DNA of 64,000 nt from VXYL01 sp965203685 (GCA_965203685.1 OZ241908.1:4712001-4776000), one strand, 5' to 3'. Counted from the first letter of the stretch, positions 9,091 to 17,988 are shown. The notes: generated by a model from the letters alone, not told the origin. Numbers and translations: made by a program.

Positions 9091-9327
9091 ATGAAGACCT
9101 CGATCTCGTTGCGCGACGACCTATTCCACGCTGCAGAGCGTATAGCCGCTTCATTGGGCTTGACGCGGAGCGAGTTCTACGCGAAAGCGTTACACCAGTA
9201 CGTGAACCAGCACGACGACAATGATGTGACCGAGAAGCTGAATGAGGTTTACGCCGACGTCGACTCTTCGGTTGACGACGTGCTTGGCACGCTCCAGTTC
9301 CGGTCGCTACCCCGCGAAGACTGGTGA
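9091..9327 (+). CDS. Ribbon-helix-helix antitoxin (MazE-like partner of mazF remnant)
   Basis: A 78-residue protein. The N-terminus MKTSISLRDDLFHAAERIA is a ribbon strand followed by helix A, and LTRSEFYAKALHQYV forms helix B, which together make a CopG/RHH DNA-binding domain. The acidic C-terminal part (VYADVDSSVDDVL) would wrap and neutralise the toxin. It overlaps the next gene by 4 bp (GTGA), the usual antitoxin-toxin coupling, and carries a perfect palindromic operator just upstream. The toxin gene it should neutralise is internally deleted, so the antitoxin is now probably an orphan repressor. The frame itself looks intact. Confidence 0.88.
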   Translation: MKTSISLRDDLFHAAERIAASLGLTRSEFYAKALHQYVNQHDDNDVTEKLNEVYADVDSSVDDVLGTLQFRSLPREDW

Positions 9328-9485
9328 GGCGCGGCGAGATCTGGTGGGCAGATCTACGCGAGCCGAGAGGATCTGAACCCGGCTACAGGCGTCCGGTCTT
9401 GATTGTGCACAAAGTCACCGACCAAGTACTCGAGAGAGTAGACGAGGGGCTTCGTCTCGTCCTTGGCCTGGGCGCAGGTGGGTAG
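9324..9485 (+). pseudogene. Internally deleted mazF-type toxin gene
   Basis: A GTG-started frame of 53 codons overlapping the antitoxin stop. It begins with the conserved MazF start (RRGEIWWADLREPRGSEPG, then RRPVLIV). It ends with a recognisable MazF C-terminus (VLERVDEGLRLVLGLG). Full MazF/PemK proteins are about 105-115 residues, so roughly 50 central residues are missing. The missing part includes strands that hold conserved active-site and dimer residues. The two ends are fused in frame after LIVH, with no stop in between. The product should be inactive as an endoribonuclease; whether it still binds the antitoxin is unknown. Confidence 0.8.
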
Positions 9486-9518
9486 CCGATTGGCCCAGCC
9501 CGTTAAACCAGCTAGTGG

Positions 9519-10877
9519 CTACGCCGCAACCGCCTTCTTCGGCGAGTGTTGGAGGAACAGCCCCAGCGCCAGGATTGCGGCCATGCCCTCTGCGACGGGC
9601 AGCGCCGCCACGAAGCGATAATCCGCTAACAGGTAGTAGCCAAGCACCAAGAACGTCGCCGGAAAGACCAGGCCACGGCACAAGGCGACAACGCCCGACT
9701 GGAAGGGTCGGTGGATCGCCGTCAGGTATCCCGACAGCAGCATGTTGGCGCCGGCAAAGACGAAAAGCGGCCAGACGTAGGTCACGAAATCGGTGGCCAT
9801 GGCCACCATCGCCGCACTGTCCCGATCATCCACGAACAGCAGGATCATCGGCTCGCTGGCCGTCAACAAGAGCACGATGGCGACAGCACTCACCCCGGCG
9901 ATCGTGACACCTGCAGTGACCAGGAACGCGCCGATCCGCTTCGCATCGCGCGCACCGTAGTTCTGCGAAACCATCACGCCAATCGTGTCCGCGACCGCGA
10001 AGAACACCATGAAACCGAGCAGCATCAGGTAATTCACGACAGTGATCGCTGCTACGCCGTTGACGCCGAGGCGCTGGATCAGCATCCAGTTCAGGATCAG
10101 CGCGACGATGCCCCCGGATACCTCATTGATGAACTCCGAGATCCCGTTGTACGCCGCCTGGAAGACCTCCTTCCAGTTGTCCTGGCGAAAGCCGAAGCGC
10201 AGTCTCCTCCCGGGCTTTGCGAAGTAGACCAGCATCACCACGAGCGGCAAGGCCTGAGACAGCCCGGTGGCGAACGCCGCACCCGCGAGCCCCCAGCCGA
10301 AGACGCCGATGAACAGGTAGTCGAGGGCGATATTGACCACCGCGCCGATCGTCAGCGCGGTCGCCGCAAGATGCGGGAAGCCGTCCAGTCGGATAAAGAA
10401 GTACAGCGCAATCGCGGCGAGTTGCGCGACGAGGAACGGCATGATGATGCGGTAGTACTCCCGCATCAGGGGGAACAGGTCCTCCGTCGCCCCGAGCGCC
10501 GCGAATAGGTGCTCCTCCAAGACGAAACCCAGGGCGACGACCACGCAGCCATAGAGCGTCGCGGACACGAGCGTCTTGCTGAATACGGCCGATGCGGCGG
10601 TCGGGTTGCGCTCGCCGAGGTACTTGCCGCCCCGGACCGAGCCGCCGATGGCCAGCATCAGGCCGACGCCGAAGAGCAGCGTCGTGATGGGGATGATGAG
10701 GTTGACCACTGCGAGCGCGGTGACCCCAACGTAGTTGCCGATGAAGACACCGTCCACCAGCGACGCCGATGTCATGGCCACGAGGCCCAGGATGGACAGG
10801 CCCAGGTAGCGGAAGAACGTTGGCGCGACGGGCCCGTCGAGGGCGTGGCTATCTTCTTCGGTGGGCGCGCTGGACAT
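9519..10877 (-). CDS. MATE family efflux transporter
   Basis: A 452-residue protein with about 12 hydrophobic segments. It has the MATE family layout of two similar six-helix bundles: bundle 1 begins at FFRYLGLSILGLVAMTSASLVDGVFIGNYVG, and bundle 2 contains VNYLMLLGFMVFFAVADTIGVMVSQNYGA. MATE proteins export cationic drugs and metabolites using Na+ or H+ gradients; the substrate cannot be deduced. The ATG at 10877 follows a GC-rich repeat region. It runs in the same direction as the D-aminoacylase-like gene, about 100 bp downstream of it, but the hairpins in between make cotranscription uncertain. Confidence 0.93.
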   Translation of the reverse strand: MSSAPTEEDSHALDGPVAPTFFRYLGLSILGLVAMTSASLVDGVFIGNYVGVTALAVVNLIIPITTLLFGVGLMLAIGGSVRGGKYLGERNPTAASAVFSKTLVSATLYGCVVVALGFVLEEHLFAALGATEDLFPLMREYYRIIMPFLVAQLAAIALYFFIRLDGFPHLAATALTIGAVVNIALDYLFIGVFGWGLAGAAFATGLSQALPLVVMLVYFAKPGRRLRFGFRQDNWKEVFQAAYNGISEFINEVSGGIVALILNWMLIQRLGVNGVAAITVVNYLMLLGFMVFFAVADTIGVMVSQNYGARDAKRIGAFLVTAGVTIAGVSAVAIVLLLTASEPMILLFVDDRDSAAMVAMATDFVTYVWPLFVFAGANMLLSGYLTAIHRPFQSGVVALCRGLVFPATFLVLGYYLLADYRFVAALPVAEGMAAILALGLFLQHSPKKAVAA

Positions 10878-10904
10878 GCTTAACGTGAATCACGCCGAAC
10901 CGGG

Positions 10905-10962
10905 CGGGTGCGCGGGCACCCGGCCAATGCCTACCGGGGCGCGGGCGCCATGCGTCCGCGCC
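10905..10962. repeat. Two GC-rich hairpins between amidohydrolase and MATE genes
   Basis: Positions 10905-10922 form a stem of seven base pairs with a GCGG loop (GGGTGC...GCACCC core). Positions about 10936-10962 form a second stem of eight base pairs (GGGCGCGG...CCGCGCCC). The second hairpin resembles a diverged copy of the window's 'GCGGACGTGGACGTCCGC' palindromic repeats. Lying just beyond the amidohydrolase stop, the pair may also attenuate or terminate transcription, although no U-tract follows. Confidence 0.5.
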
Positions 10963-10978
10963 CGTCGGCGCGGGCCGG

Positions 10979-12628
10979 TCAGACGATCTCGCCTGGCCGT
11001 GCCTCCGTGTAGCCTTCGGCGCCGTACACCACTTCGCCGTTGACCAGCACCCGATCGAAGCCCTCCGCACGCCGCACGTAGCGTCGTGCTTCACCGGGGA
11101 AGTCGTCGACGAACTCCTCCTTGGTGATCGCGACTCGGTCCGCGTCGAAGATGACGACGTCCGCCGCTTGCCCAGTTTCCAGCGTGCCGCGGTCCCGGAT
11201 GCCCCAATCCCGGGCTACTTCGCCGGTCATGCGATGGATGCCCCGTTCGAGGGTCATGGTTCCGGACTCGCGGACGAAGTGGGACAGCAGGTAGGTGGTG
11301 TCGCCGGTGCCGCAGAACTGCGTGATGTGGGCGCCCGCGTCGGACGCGCCGAAGTGGCACAGCGGACTGTCGATCAGGCGCGCCACCGCTTCCTGGTCAG
11401 CGTTCACGACACCCTCGAGCTTGAACTCGGTGTCGAGGTCGTCCCGTAGGGACAGGTCGAGCACGACCTCGCCGATCCGCTTGCCCTCGGCTTCGGCGAT
11501 CTCGGCAATAGTGCGGCCCTGGTACCGCTCGTTCTCCGCGGATTTCACGTCGCCAACGCGCATGTTGGCGATGCCGAAGATGCTGCCCTCGCGCGGAACC
11601 ATCTCCTCGACCAACGTATCGCGGTTGGCAGGGTCGCCGAACTTCGCGGCGCGCTCGCTCGACGGGAGATTCATGATCTCCTTCCAAGTCGGATAGCCGA
11701 AGAGCAGCATGCTGGTCTCCGACAGGCGCATGTTCATGTCGAACGTCCGCGGCATGGTCTGGCCGTAGACGCGCGCGCCTCGCTCGTGCTGCTCGGTCAA
11801 CGCCCGAACCTGGTCGTCGAGAGCGCGACCACCCGAGCCGAGAACCGGCTGCAAGCTGCACGGGATGTTGGCCGCCAAGCTGATGTCGCCAAGCTCGCGG
11901 ATGTTGTCGAGCAACTGTTCCGGGTCGACGATGTACGGCACGACTTGCCAAACGCCTCGGCCGCTCGCCGACATCGCCTTTGCTAGCGCCAGTTTCTCGT
12001 CGATCTCGGCGTATCGGCTCGGCACGGGACGTCCCTCCTCGTCCATGTCGAGGTAGGAGCTCGAAATGCCGAGCGCGCCGGCCGCCATCGCCTCCGCGAC
12101 GATGGCGCACATGGCGTCGATCTCTTGAGGTGTCGCCGCGCGTTCCTGGCTCGCCTTGCCCATCACGTAGGCACGCACGGCCGAGTGACCGATGAGTGCG
12201 CCGACGTTCACGCCGAGCTTGCCGCGAATGAAGTCGAGGTACTCGGGGAAGGTCTCCCAGCACCACGGCACGGCGGCATCGAAGGTCGGCTTCTTGATGT
12301 CCTCGATGACCTGGAACATCGAGATGAGCTTCGCGGTGCCCTCCGGCTTGACCGGTGCCAGCGACAGCGAGCAGTTGCCGATCACCACCGTGGTGACACC
12401 GTGCTCCAAAGACGGCGTCGCGAGGCCGTCCCAGCACAGTTGCGGATCGAAGTGGGTATGGATGTCGATGAACCCGGGGCTGACGACGCGCCCGGTGGCG
12501 TCGATCACGCGGCCCGGCGACTCGACGTTGTCGACGATCTTGCCGTCGCGGATGAAAAGATCGCGACGGGCCGGGGCTGCGCCCGTGCCGTCTACGACCA
12601 AGCCGTTCCTGATTGCCGTGGTTGTCAC
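10979..12628 (-). CDS. N-acyl-D-amino-acid deacylase-type amidohydrolase
   Basis: A 549-residue member of the metal-dependent amidohydrolase superfamily, closest in pattern to D-aminoacylases. The N-terminal strand domain IRNGLVVDGTGAAPARRDLFI is followed by the metal-binding motif PGFIDIHTHFDP. GVTTVVIGNCSLSLAP then supplies the Cys seen in the D-aminoacylase group. GASDAGAHI near residue 440 carries the distal catalytic Asp. Expected activity is hydrolysis of N-acyl-D-amino acids or related imides in the cytoplasm, but substrate specificity in this family is broad. No signal peptide is visible. The GTG start at 12628 encodes VTTTAIRNG. Confidence 0.88.
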   Translation of the reverse strand: MTTTAIRNGLVVDGTGAAPARRDLFIRDGKIVDNVESPGRVIDATGRVVSPGFIDIHTHFDPQLCWDGLATPSLEHGVTTVVIGNCSLSLAPVKPEGTAKLISMFQVIEDIKKPTFDAAVPWCWETFPEYLDFIRGKLGVNVGALIGHSAVRAYVMGKASQERAATPQEIDAMCAIVAEAMAAGALGISSSYLDMDEEGRPVPSRYAEIDEKLALAKAMSASGRGVWQVVPYIVDPEQLLDNIRELGDISLAANIPCSLQPVLGSGGRALDDQVRALTEQHERGARVYGQTMPRTFDMNMRLSETSMLLFGYPTWKEIMNLPSSERAAKFGDPANRDTLVEEMVPREGSIFGIANMRVGDVKSAENERYQGRTIAEIAEAEGKRIGEVVLDLSLRDDLDTEFKLEGVVNADQEAVARLIDSPLCHFGASDAGAHITQFCGTGDTTYLLSHFVRESGTMTLERGIHRMTGEVARDWGIRDRGTLETGQAADVVIFDADRVAITKEEFVDDFPGEARRYVRRAEGFDRVLVNGEVVYGAEGYTEARPGEIV

Positions 12629-12667
12629 TTGATCCTTCCCCCAAACTCGCGCTCTCGTGGCTGAAGC

Positions 12668-12935
12668 CTACCACCCCGTCCATAACGTGGGTGCCCTATG
12701 TGACATGCCGTCACCCCCAACTGCAGCCAAGAATGCGTCCCGAGTAACGTCCGCTTGATTCAGTTATCCCCGATAGCGTCCCAGCCTTGAGTTCTCGACG
12801 ATCGGGCACGACGCATACCGTAGGGTCTCCCCGCATCACGACGTGACTTTCGCGACGGCGGACCACTTCGAAACCAAGTGATTGCAGCGCGCGTACTGCC
12901 TCTCGGCCCTATAGCCGAGGGAGCTTACGCGGCAT
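12668..12935 (-). pseudogene. hicA toxin pseudogene (amber codon plus frameshift)
   Basis: Reading minus-strand from the ATG at 12935 gives MPRKLPRL, then TAG (12909-12911), then GREAVRALQSLGFEVVRRR. The sequence continues with ESHVVMRGDPTVCVVPDRR and ELKAGTLSGI. This is a HicA double-stranded RNA-binding-like toxin, with the conserved His in SHVVM kept. The amber codon replaces what is normally Thr before Gly in 'RLTGRE'. A one-base insertion at 12764-12765 shifts the frame; removing it restores LNQADVTRDAFLAAV, the normal HicA tail. Two independent lesions make this a true pseudogene. An intact hicB is not visible on the upstream side. No ORF caller would report it. Confidence 0.85.
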
Positions 12936-13044
12936 GCGGCTCCACGTCGATCGTGGTCAGCCAGGGTTGGCCATAGCTCAAGAGCTACGCGCTGGCTGCC
13001 ACCTTGCACGAAGCCAAATGGCGAACGCGAACCGCAAGCGGATG

Positions 13045-13062
13045 CGAACCGCAAGCGGTTCG
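13045..13062. repeat. Short hairpin with flanking direct repeat
   Basis: CGAACCGC-AA-GCGGTTCG forms an 8-bp stem. The same 'GCGAACCGCAAGCGG' string occurs immediately upstream from about 13026, so the region carries a short tandem repeat. It lies between the SnoaL-like gene and the hicA remnant; the rest of 12936-13086 shows no gene that I can support. The following 'GACGTCCGCGCACC' resembles half of the window's palindromic repeat family. Confidence 0.45.
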
Positions 13063-13086
13063 AGGACGTCCGCGCACCGTCGGTGT

Positions 13087-13512
13087 TCAGGCGTCAGGTG
13101 GGTGGATGTCCACCGTCGCGCCCATGCGGCGGAAGCCAGTGAGCGCGTCGCTGATGACCTCGTAGTCCACCAGCATGCCGTCGCGGAGCCGAAAGATGCT
13201 CGCAACACGCACTTCGAGGGTCCCGCCGGTCGGTGGAACCGCGTACATGTCGGTCGAGTGCGTTGCTCGCCAAGTCCAGATGCCAACCACTTCGTCATCC
13301 GATGCGATCACCCGCTCGACGGTCAACTCGACGTCCTTGTTGCGTTCACGGAAGCTCGTCACGTGGGCCACGAGCCCAGCCTTGCCCGGAATCGGGTTGG
13401 TGTGGTCCTCCATGTCGTCGGCGGCCAGTTCGTCGATGACTTCGAGCTTGCCTTGGGCGACCACCTCGGTGAGGTAGCGGCGCATCACTTCTTCGGATCG
13501 TTGCTGGGTCAT
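13087..13512 (-). CDS. SnoaL-like ester cyclase/NTF2-fold protein
   Basis: A 141-residue protein of the SnoaL-like polyketide cyclase group (NTF2 fold). Supporting segments are the N-terminal helix VMRRYLTEVVAQGKLEVIDELAADD, then DHTNPIPGKAGLVAHVTSFRERNKD, and VRVASIFRLRDGMLVDYEVISD at the C-terminal strands. Members range from cyclases to proteins of unknown function, so no substrate is assigned. The open frame extends to 13929, but the ATG at 13512 has a GAGGAG ribosome-binding site and homologue-like sequence starts there. It follows the DUF1501 gene by 20 bp and is probably cotranscribed with it. Confidence 0.87.
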   Translation of the reverse strand: MTQQRSEEVMRRYLTEVVAQGKLEVIDELAADDMEDHTNPIPGKAGLVAHVTSFRERNKDVELTVERVIASDDEVVGIWTWRATHSTDMYAVPPTGGTLEVRVASIFRLRDGMLVDYEVISDALTGFRRMGATVDIHPPDA

Positions 13513-13532
13513 TGCGTTGGTCTCCTCGCCCG

Positions 13533-14831
13533 CTAGCCGAAGAATCGGAAGTCCTCGGTATTCGTGAAGGGAAACAGTTCGGCGAGAGGCGAGTTCTCGA
13601 GGCCGAGATGTCGACGCAACGCTTGGTGTACGTGTTTCGGGTAGATGATCGTGCCGCCGGCGTCGTCCCGCTGCAGGGTCGTGGGGTTGATCCTCTGGGC
13701 GAAGTGCAGGCCGTCCGTCTCGCCTACCGCGCGATTGGTCCAGGACTGGTTCTTCTCCATGACCACGAAGCTGCCGATGGGCCAATGGTCCTTGCCGTCT
13801 TCCGCGTTGTAGTGGTTGGTGCGGCCGAAGTCGGAGCCCATGACGACCACGAGGCGATCCGCAACGCCGTGGATTTCCGCGTACTCCCACAGGTAGTCGA
13901 CGCTTTCCGTCAACGCGCCGAGCAGCCAATGCTGCTTGGGGTCGTTGCTTCTGTGCGTGTCGAAGCCGCCGAGGTAAAGGTCGGCGCTGACCGCAACGCC
14001 CGTGCGGAAGGCCAGCACCGTCAACTGCGACTGTCGCTTGAGCCCGTTCCAGAAGTTGTCGCCGTCGTAGGCGTATTGGACATCGCGTTCCAGTTGGTCT
14101 TCACCGGGCAGGGCATCGGCGTAGCGCTTCAGTCCTTCGGTGGCGGTGGCGGAAAGGGCTGAGGCGTAGTGCCGGCGGCTGCGAGCTTGGCGCGGCAGCA
14201 GCCCCGGCGCCTCGTTCAGACGGGCGATCCGGCGGGCGCGGTACTCCTGCAGCGAAGACCACTCGTCCGGCCGGAGAATGTCCTCGTCGTCCATGTGATT
14301 CGTGTAGGCCAATGCGTGGATCCGGTCCGCGTCAGATAGGCGTGTGAAGCGCGTGACGCCCTCCGTAGCTGCGAAGCCGCCGAAGTTGAGGTACGCCAGC
14401 GGCTTGTCGGGCGAATGCTGGGCGGCAAGAAGGGCAGTCATGGTCGGGAAGCCCTCCGCGTTCCGGCCGCTCCAGTTGTGCAGGACGCCCACGGCATGGG
14501 AGTTGGTCTGCGCATCGACGCCGTTGATGACCAGCGTACGGTCGTGGTACTTCCGGAAGAAGGCAGCGTTGCCGGCAACGGGCGCGTAGCGAATGCCGCC
14601 GGCTTCCTCGACATCGCTGTTCTCGGCCCAGTGGTTGATAACGGGCTCCCCTGGCGTATTGGTCTTGGGATCGCAGAAACTGGTGGGATCCCAGGCACCA
14701 TCCGCCTGGATGAAGACGAAGAACCGGCCGGCATAGTCGTCGGCATACGCTAGCGGCAGCCGGAAACCCGCCCATGTTCCGACGGCTCCCGCGGCCAGGC
14801 CCTTGAGCGCTTTGCGTCGACTCATCTGCAT
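13533..14831 (-). CDS. Tat-exported DUF1501 domain protein
   Basis: A 432-residue secreted protein. The N-terminus SRRKALKGLAAGAVGTWAGF is a twin-arginine signal (SRRxxLK), implying folded export. The body shows DUF1501 features: FFVFIQADGAWDPTSF, INGVDAQTNSHAVGVLHNWSGR and the alkaline-phosphatase-like VVVMGSDFGRTNHYNAEDGKDHWP. DUF1501 proteins belong to the alkaline phosphatase/sulfatase-like superfamily. They are usually encoded beside large DUF1549/1553/1587/1588/1592 cytochrome c-containing proteins, as here. Their reaction is not established. ATG codons at 14831 and 14825 are both possible starts. Confidence 0.9.
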   Translation of the reverse strand: MQMSRRKALKGLAAGAVGTWAGFRLPLAYADDYAGRFFVFIQADGAWDPTSFCDPKTNTPGEPVINHWAENSDVEEAGGIRYAPVAGNAAFFRKYHDRTLVINGVDAQTNSHAVGVLHNWSGRNAEGFPTMTALLAAQHSPDKPLAYLNFGGFAATEGVTRFTRLSDADRIHALAYTNHMDDEDILRPDEWSSLQEYRARRIARLNEAPGLLPRQARSRRHYASALSATATEGLKRYADALPGEDQLERDVQYAYDGDNFWNGLKRQSQLTVLAFRTGVAVSADLYLGGFDTHRSNDPKQHWLLGALTESVDYLWEYAEIHGVADRLVVVMGSDFGRTNHYNAEDGKDHWPIGSFVVMEKNQSWTNRAVGETDGLHFAQRINPTTLQRDDAGGTIIYPKHVHQALRRHLGLENSPLAELFPFTNTEDFRFFG

Positions 14832-14862
14832 CGTTGGTCTTTAGTTCGCCTCGTGCCCAGGT

Positions 14863-17800
14863 TCACAGGTGGAGATAGCGGTAGTCGGTCATCAGGAAAG
14901 CCATTACCACCGCCCACGATTGCGCCACGTGGTAGGGGTCCGGCGTCGCGCCGATGATCTCCTGCGCTCGCCGCCAGTCCACCCAGCGCCAACCGGCGCC
15001 GTTCTGGCCCAAGGGCTGCTCCTCCACGATCCCTTCGAAAAAGCCCTGGTCCACATGCAGCAGGCATCTGCCGGCCGGCCAGTCGCACAGCCTCGTATCG
15101 TCCGCGGCGCGCCTTCGTTCCCAGACATCGACGAACAGCCCAAAGGCTTCATCGACGTCGGGAGAGTCGGCCGAGACGCGTATCCCCAGCAGATCCCAAT
15201 GCAGCGCCGCCATCCGCGCCTTGATGCGCCTGGCGGCACCGGGACCGATGCTGTCGCCATCGATGGAAAACGAGAGCCTCGGCAACTCATCGCCGAATCG
15301 TTCGCCCCAGAGGACAAGCTCGGTGCGGTACTCCCCGTCCGCGGCGAGGTCGAGCGGGAAGCGCAGGATGCCGCCCTCGCAACCGTGGAACTGGTAGCCG
15401 TCATCCGTGAAGTGGCCGCAGTCCCCCGAATGGCTCTCCGTGTAGTCCTCCAGTTCCTCGAATTCGACGGCTGCGGCAAGATTCCCCTCCGAGTCGAAGA
15501 CGTCCAAGCGGTCCACCCAGAGGTGTCGGCCTTGGCGCCGCTCTTCATCCCAGTGCCCGTTCAGGAACGCGAGCGTCACCGTCTTGGTTCCCCCCTGCAT
15601 GGAACCGGAAGCGGTGAGGGTCTCCGGCGCGTCATGGAGACCGCGCACGCCCGCGACGCGACCGATCTCGACCGCCGGCGAGCGCCGGACATCCACGCCG
15701 CGCAGCAGTTGCCGATCGTCGTTCGCCAGCAGGTACAACTCCTTCAGGACGACCATGCGGCTGAGCTCCACGGCATGGCGCTGCGCGACGGACGCCATCA
15801 GCGGCGTCATGTCGCGGGCACGCGCGGTCACGCCAGCCGAGTCGATACCGCCGTAGAGCAGGCGGTACTCCCTTCCCAAATACCCCTTGCGGTACGTGAA
15901 CTGCTTTGTAGGATCGGGCCGGATCCGCCCCCACTCGACACCAGTGATGGCGGCGGTCTTCCGCGTGAGTTCCTCAGGCGTGAGCAGACGCTCCACGCCT
16001 GCGTCCCGCAACGCTTGGCGGCGAATCGGGTCGTCGTCCAACACGGTGCCCACGCGGAACCACCGGGACAGCACTAGGTCCGTCAGCAGGTTCTTGAGGA
16101 TGTAGGGCCTACTGCCACGGATGCCATGGCGGAAGCGCTCCGCCAAGCGCGACACTTCGCGCGCCTGGGCATTGGCGGCGAGGAGACGGCCTTCGAAGGC
16201 AACGTCGTTCGGGTCTTCCGGCGCCGTCGCCAAATCGGCGCCCATGACCGCCGGCCACCAGAACTTCACCGTGGATTCCGCGAAGCGTGGATCGGCAATC
16301 ACTTGTTCTGCCAACCAGCCCAGGCTTCGGTCCGAATCGGGGACGATTTGGCCATCGAAACCCGGCAAGCGCATGTCCCGGTACCAGGTATCGCCTTCGA
16401 CGTAGAGCGAATCCGAACCGTCCGGCGGCTCCTTGTAGAAGTCATCCAGCGAGTCCATGCCTCCGTAGTTCTGACGGTAGTAGCCCTCGTTGCCATAGTT
16501 CTGGAAGGCGCCCGCAACCGGGTCGAGAACGGCGTGGCAAACCGTGCAGGCGGCATTGTGCATGGTGGGATTGTCGGTGTCCGCAAGAGCGACCGGGTCC
16601 GTCGTCCGCGATGCCGATTTTTCCACGTCCAATCCCAGGAAGTGGTAGTAGGTCCAACGTGCCCGCGCACGGTTGCGGTTCGTCGCGGTGCTCGGGTAAC
16701 GGCGCAGAAACGCGTTGGTGTTAAGGATGCCCGCGTGCGGGATGTCCATCCGCAAGTTGCCGTGGGAGATGACACGACGGCCGAACTCCTGGCTGAACCG
16801 CGTGACCTTGGAACTGTGCCTCCCGTAGTAGGCGTGGATCGCCGTCGGTCGGAACTCGAACGGATCATCGCGATTCTCGAACTTCGGGCGGGCCCCGTAA
16901 ATCTCGGCCGCGAAGGGATTCGCCATGATGTAGTCGGCGGTAAGGATCTCCGTGTAGGGCAGATCCTGCTCCACGACATGGGCGATCAGTTCCAGCGGCG
17001 CCCGCGCAACGCCGTACTGCACGGCGCGATACCACCGACTGCCGTAGAAGGCGTTGCCGTGCCGCTGGCGCCCCTCGTACATGAGCTGCGCGAGCCGCAA
17101 GAAATACTCGTCGTTGGGCTCGATCACATAGCCGACGTGCTTGTCGGTCAGCAACCGGTCGTTGGCCGCCCCCACCAAGAAGTCGTGGAATGCTTCTCCC
17201 TGCATCAGGTCGCGGATGGCACGGCGGACGCCAACCTTGCCGGTCACGAGCGCGTCGACCTCGGCCGCCGTCGGATTCCGGCCCGCGAAGAGGAGCGCAG
17301 CACGGCGCAGCGTGGCCTCATAGGACGCCATTCGGACAGAGTCGAACAGGGTCTCCGGTGTGACCGTCGCGGCAGCAAGCTCCTCGCCGAGGAGGCCGAG
17401 CCACGTGCTCATGTGTCCAAAGTCGGTCGACCCCGCCGGAAGCTGGATACCGCCGCCGTGCGAGACCCCCTGCACCTTGTTGAGAAGCAGTTCCGCGCCG
17501 TCCTCGACGAGGCCTAGGAAGCCAGCCACGACATCCTGGTTTCCCTGTCGATGGGCAGCACCGGACCCTGCCGTGAAGACGATGCGTGTATTCCCCGACG
17601 CGCCGCCTTCGACGTGGCAGGTGACGCATTGGTTCTGGATGATGGGGGAAATGTGCTCGTCGAAGTAACTGGTCGCAGACTCCCCCGTGGCGGACGTGAA
17701 CGAGATACGGGGAATCACCTGTTCCGGGGAGTGGGGCAGCTTGCGACCATGCCAGACGTGGACCGGACGGTCCGCGGGGCGCGAGGCCGATGCCTCGGCA

Positions 17801-17988
17801 GGTCCCTGCAGGTGAGCCGGGTGGAAGGCGGCCTTGGCCGCTTGCGCGGCACGCAGAGCCTCGGCTGCCTGCTCGAAGGCAGTTCGCTCCCCCCGCTCCG
17901 TTGCGTCCTGGGCGTACGCGGCGGGGCAGGTTCCAAAGGCCGTGGCCAGCCCTGCGACAACGCAGCGGCCCCACCACCGGGAACGCAT
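14863..17988 (-). CDS. Large secreted cytochrome c-domain protein paired with DUF1501
   Basis: A 1041-residue protein with a Sec signal peptide (residues 1-26, cleavage after AYA). Two c-type heme-binding motifs are visible: CVTCH at about 121-125 and CTVCH at about 481-485, with HAVLDPVAGAFQNYG after the second. The latter resembles the DUF1588 'C-x-x-CH...DP.G..FE.FD' region, and the surrounding helical segments resemble DUF1592/DUF1587-type proteins. It lies 31 bp upstream of the DUF1501 gene, a linkage best known from Planctomycetes. The pair is probably an extracytoplasmic redox/hydrolytic system; the substrate is unknown. The SD GGAGGG precedes the ATG at 17988. Confidence 0.82.
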   Translation of the reverse strand: MRSRWWGRCVVAGLATAFGTCPAAYAQDATERGERTAFEQAAEALRAAQAAKAAFHPAHLQGPAEASASRPADRPVHVWHGRKLPHSPEQVIPRISFTSATGESATSYFDEHISPIIQNQCVTCHVEGGASGNTRIVFTAGSGAAHRQGNQDVVAGFLGLVEDGAELLLNKVQGVSHGGGIQLPAGSTDFGHMSTWLGLLGEELAAATVTPETLFDSVRMASYEATLRRAALLFAGRNPTAAEVDALVTGKVGVRRAIRDLMQGEAFHDFLVGAANDRLLTDKHVGYVIEPNDEYFLRLAQLMYEGRQRHGNAFYGSRWYRAVQYGVARAPLELIAHVVEQDLPYTEILTADYIMANPFAAEIYGARPKFENRDDPFEFRPTAIHAYYGRHSSKVTRFSQEFGRRVISHGNLRMDIPHAGILNTNAFLRRYPSTATNRNRARARWTYYHFLGLDVEKSASRTTDPVALADTDNPTMHNAACTVCHAVLDPVAGAFQNYGNEGYYRQNYGGMDSLDDFYKEPPDGSDSLYVEGDTWYRDMRLPGFDGQIVPDSDRSLGWLAEQVIADPRFAESTVKFWWPAVMGADLATAPEDPNDVAFEGRLLAANAQAREVSRLAERFRHGIRGSRPYILKNLLTDLVLSRWFRVGTVLDDDPIRRQALRDAGVERLLTPEELTRKTAAITGVEWGRIRPDPTKQFTYRKGYLGREYRLLYGGIDSAGVTARARDMTPLMASVAQRHAVELSRMVVLKELYLLANDDRQLLRGVDVRRSPAVEIGRVAGVRGLHDAPETLTASGSMQGGTKTVTLAFLNGHWDEERRQGRHLWVDRLDVFDSEGNLAAAVEFEELEDYTESHSGDCGHFTDDGYQFHGCEGGILRFPLDLAADGEYRTELVLWGERFGDELPRLSFSIDGDSIGPGAARRIKARMAALHWDLLGIRVSADSPDVDEAFGLFVDVWERRRAADDTRLCDWPAGRCLLHVDQGFFEGIVEEQPLGQNGAGWRWVDWRRAQEIIGATPDPYHVAQSWAVVMAFLMTDYRYLHL

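Noticed and set aside
12836..13054. 72-aa minus-strand frame across the hicA start
   Set aside because: It runs in a different frame from the clear hicA homology and shows no hicB-like features.
16126..17517. 463-aa plus-strand frame
   Set aside because: Shadow of the 1041-aa cytochrome c protein; codon composition and Arg/Val-rich translation lack any domain.
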